From positions 1-7,794 of the forward strand of contig NZ_JALXOZ010000029.1 in the NCBI RefSeq assembly GCF_025147465.1: 7,794 nucleotides of DNA, read 5' to 3'. Source of the DNA: Dermabacter sp. p3-SID358 (lineage in GTDB: Bacteria; Actinomycetota; Actinomycetes; Actinomycetales; Dermabacteraceae). Below the pieces are notes generated by a model. The model was not told the DNA's origin. It made no database searches and saw only the letters and a list, made by a program, of their open reading frames with translations. The stretch's first letter is position 1, and each line of letters opens with the position of its first letter. Positions 6,427 through 7,794 of the stretch are shown piece after piece. A program made the translations under genes and the position numbers.

Positions 6427-7296
6427 ATGGGACGAGTGACAGCATCGACGCGCCTCACGCGCATACGGATTCGGGACGGCAAGCTCTACCACTCCGAGCG
6501 GCCCGACACCGTCGCCGTCGAAGAACCCCTCGACATTCGCCTCAACGGCCAGCAGCTCTCGATGACGATGCGCACCCCCGGCCACGATGTCGAGCTCATC
6601 CACGGATTCCTCCACGCCGAGGGGTACATCACGAGCCGCGAAGATGTACGAGAAGCCCGATATTGCGATGGCGCCGTCGTTGAGGACGACTCCGGTTTAG
6701 AGCGCAACACCTATAACGTTATGGACTTCACGACGCGCACGATCACCGCGGCGCCCGTGATCACGAAGCCCTTCCTCACGTCGAGCGCATGCGGCGCGTG
6801 CGGCTCGGCCTCGATTGATCAGGTCACGAAGCGGGTTCGGCACGATTTTGTTCCGACGTTTGCCATGCAACCATCGCACCTTTTGCGCGCGCAGCGTGAG
6901 CTCGGTGATGGCCAGGCCGCCTTCTCGAAAACCGGCGGCGTGCACGCGGCAGCCCTCCTTACCCCCGAGGGGGAACGCCTCGTGCTGCGCGAGGACGTGG
7001 GCCGCCACAACGCCGTCGATAAAGTCATCGGTTGGGCTCTCCTCGAGGATCGACTCCCACTCCGCGACACTGTGCTCCTCGTAAGCTCGCGCGCCTCCTT
7101 CGAAATCGTCCAAAAGGCCGCCATGGCCGGCATCGGCTTCATCGCATGCGTGAGCGCCCCCTCTTCCCTTGCGATCGATACCGCCGCGCGGCTCGGCATC
7201 ACGCTGTGCGGATTCGTGCGCGCCGACGGAGACGACGGCCGCTTCAACGTGTACTGCGGGATGGAGCGGATTGATCTGTCAGGGAGCGAGAACTGA
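6427..7296 (+). CDS. fdhD: Formate dehydrogenase accessory sulfurtransferase FdhD
   Basis: FdhD moves sulfur from a cysteine desulfurase (IscS in E. coli) to the molybdenum bis-guanine dinucleotide cofactor, which formate dehydrogenases need for activity; it acts in the cytosol. The 289-residue length is normal. The sulfur-carrying pair is in SSACGACGSAS (Cys122 and Cys125). Other conserved stretches are EEPLDIRLNG (32-41), FSKTGGVHAAAL (166-177), REDVGRHNAVDKVIG (188-202), SSRASFEIVQKA (220-231) and APSSLAIDTA (244-253), all intact. The start at 6427 gives the typical actinobacterial MGRVTA N-terminus. No formate dehydrogenase or molybdenum cofactor gene lies in the window, so the client enzyme must be outside it. 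The gene is divergent from gtrA and 72 bp upstream of the YtxH-like gene on the same strand, with no strong terminator between them. It is probably expressed from its own leaderless promoter. Confidence 0.97.
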   Translation: MGRVTASTRLTRIRIRDGKLYHSERPDTVAVEEPLDIRLNGQQLSMTMRTPGHDVELIHGFLHAEGYITSREDVREARYCDGAVVEDDSGLERNTYNVMDFTTRTITAAPVITKPFLTSSACGACGSASIDQVTKRVRHDFVPTFAMQPSHLLRAQRELGDGQAAFSKTGGVHAAALLTPEGERLVLREDVGRHNAVDKVIGWALLEDRLPLRDTVLLVSSRASFEIVQKAAMAGIGFIACVSAPSSLAIDTAARLGITLCGFVRADGDDGRFNVYCGMERIDLSGSEN

Positions 7297-7333
7297 CAGC
7301 CGAGTTCCCCTCAGAACCGTGTGCCACGATGGT

Positions 7334-7349
7334 TGTGTCCGCAGACACA
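7334..7349. promoter_or_regulatory. 16-bp palindrome before the YtxH-like gene
   Basis: TGTGTC-CGCA-GACACA is a perfect inverted repeat ending 7 nt before the GGAGGAGG ribosome binding site (7357-7364). The outer TGTG-N8-CACA spacing is that of CRP/GlxR-type sites (TGTGA-N6-TCACA), but the fifth base of each arm differs from that consensus. As RNA it would form a 6-bp stem with a CGCA loop beside the ribosome binding site. The role is open. Confidence 0.35.
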
Positions 7350-7368
7350 CCTCTATGGAGGAGGAACC

Positions 7369-7749
7369 ATGAAGAACAAGCTCATTCTTGCGACTGGCAT
7401 CGCCATCGGTTTTGTGATCGGCTCGAAGATGGGCCGTGAGCCCTACGAGAAGCTCGAGGCGACCGCCAAGCAGTACGTCGACGATCCGCGCGTGCAGGAG
7501 AAGGTTGGCCAGGCACGCGAAACCGTGTCGAAGGCTGCGAAGGACGCCGCTGGCGCCGTCAAGGAGAAGGCGCCCGAGGTTGCCGAGCAGGCCAAGACTG
7601 CCGCAAAGGGGGCGGCCTCGACCGCGAAGGACAAGGCGAACGAAGTTCGCGCCTCGCACAAGGCCGATTCCCCCAAGGTGAAGGCCACCGACACATCGAC
7701 TGATTCGAGCGTGGCGGGCGGCGACGCCGAGGTGCACGAAGCGAAGTGA
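7369..7749 (+). CDS. YtxH-like small membrane-anchored protein
   Basis: The 126-residue product has a short N-terminal hydrophobic helix (about 4-19) with glycine spacing (G10, G14, G18, G22: GIAIGFVIGSKMG). A long Ala/Lys/Glu-rich amphipathic helix follows (about 26-95), and then a polar disordered tail. This is the pattern of YtxH-domain proteins, often described as general-stress proteins, whose molecular role is poorly known. The Lys/Ala helix also resembles LEA-like or apolipoprotein-like repeats, so it may lie on membranes or protect proteins under stress. The start at 7369 is chosen because GGAGGAGG ends 4 nt upstream. An in-frame GTG at 7321 would add 16 residues crossing the palindrome and is unlikely. 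It is 72 bp downstream of fdhD. The domain call rests on overall pattern because the family is low in sequence complexity. Confidence 0.8.
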   Translation: MKNKLILATGIAIGFVIGSKMGREPYEKLEATAKQYVDDPRVQEKVGQARETVSKAAKDAAGAVKEKAPEVAEQAKTAAKGAASTAKDKANEVRASHKADSPKVKATDTSTDSSVAGGDAEVHEAK

Positions 7750-7765
7750 CGCTTCGATTTCGAAG
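7742..7765. repeat. Alternating short hairpins at the end of the YtxH-like gene
   Basis: CGAAG (7742-7746), CTTCG (7752-7756) and CGAAG (7761-7765) allow two mutually exclusive stems. The first overlaps the stop codon; the second is the palindrome CTTCGA-TT-TCGAAG (7752-7765). Neither has a T-run after it, so a terminator role is doubtful. Confidence 0.4.
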
Positions 7766-7794
7766 AATCATTCAAGGAAGGCGCCCCGATCTTC

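Noticed and set aside
7288..7310. Terminator after fdhD from GAACT/AGTTC
   Set aside because: The stem is only 5 bp with an 8-nt loop, partly inside the coding end, and no T-run follows.

Overview
The window looks like a chromosomal segment of a high-GC Gram-positive bacterium (Actinomycetota). Coding frames strongly prefer G/C at third positions, enzyme I and FdhD have actinobacterial-style sequence (FdhD begins MGRVTA), and two genes appear to be leaderless. A Micrococcales member, possibly near Dermabacteraceae, would fit, but that placement is a guess made without a search. No tRNA, rRNA, insertion sequence, CRISPR array or phage gene is visible.

Layout. Positions 1-230 hold a strong hairpin (5-30) and an unexplained non-coding stretch. 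A minus-strand gene (231-1178) encodes an unrecognised single-pass membrane protein with a Pro/Gly/Gln-rich stalk and a small extracytoplasmic domain carrying a cysteine pair. Next is a minus-strand UPF0371/DUF1846 gene (1374-2861), divergent from ptsI (3105-4823, PTS enzyme I). The 243-bp divergent region holds a good ptsI promoter (TTGACG-17-TATTTT), a candidate promoter for the DUF1846 gene, and a palindrome in the ptsI leader. ptsI converges on a minus-strand cluster across a bidirectional terminator (4841-4872). In transcription order the cluster is gtrA-like (6371-5886), a stand-alone mannitol/fructose-type EIIA (5850-5290) and ptsH (HPr, 5166-4894). A 55-bp gap separates gtrA from divergent fdhD (6427-7296). 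The window ends with a YtxH-like small membrane protein (7369-7749).

How the genes work together. Enzyme I, HPr and the EIIA form a phosphorelay PEP -> EI (His188) -> HPr (His15) -> EIIA (His97). No sugar-specific EIIB or EIIC is present, so the final acceptor is either encoded elsewhere or the EIIA is regulatory. GtrA, FdhD (formate dehydrogenase maturation) and the YtxH-like protein have no obvious link to the PTS beyond proximity. The window reads mostly as ordinary chromosome. The points most worth a second look are the orphan EIIA, the DUF1846/ptsI divergent pair, the paired leaderless promoters and the stalked membrane protein.
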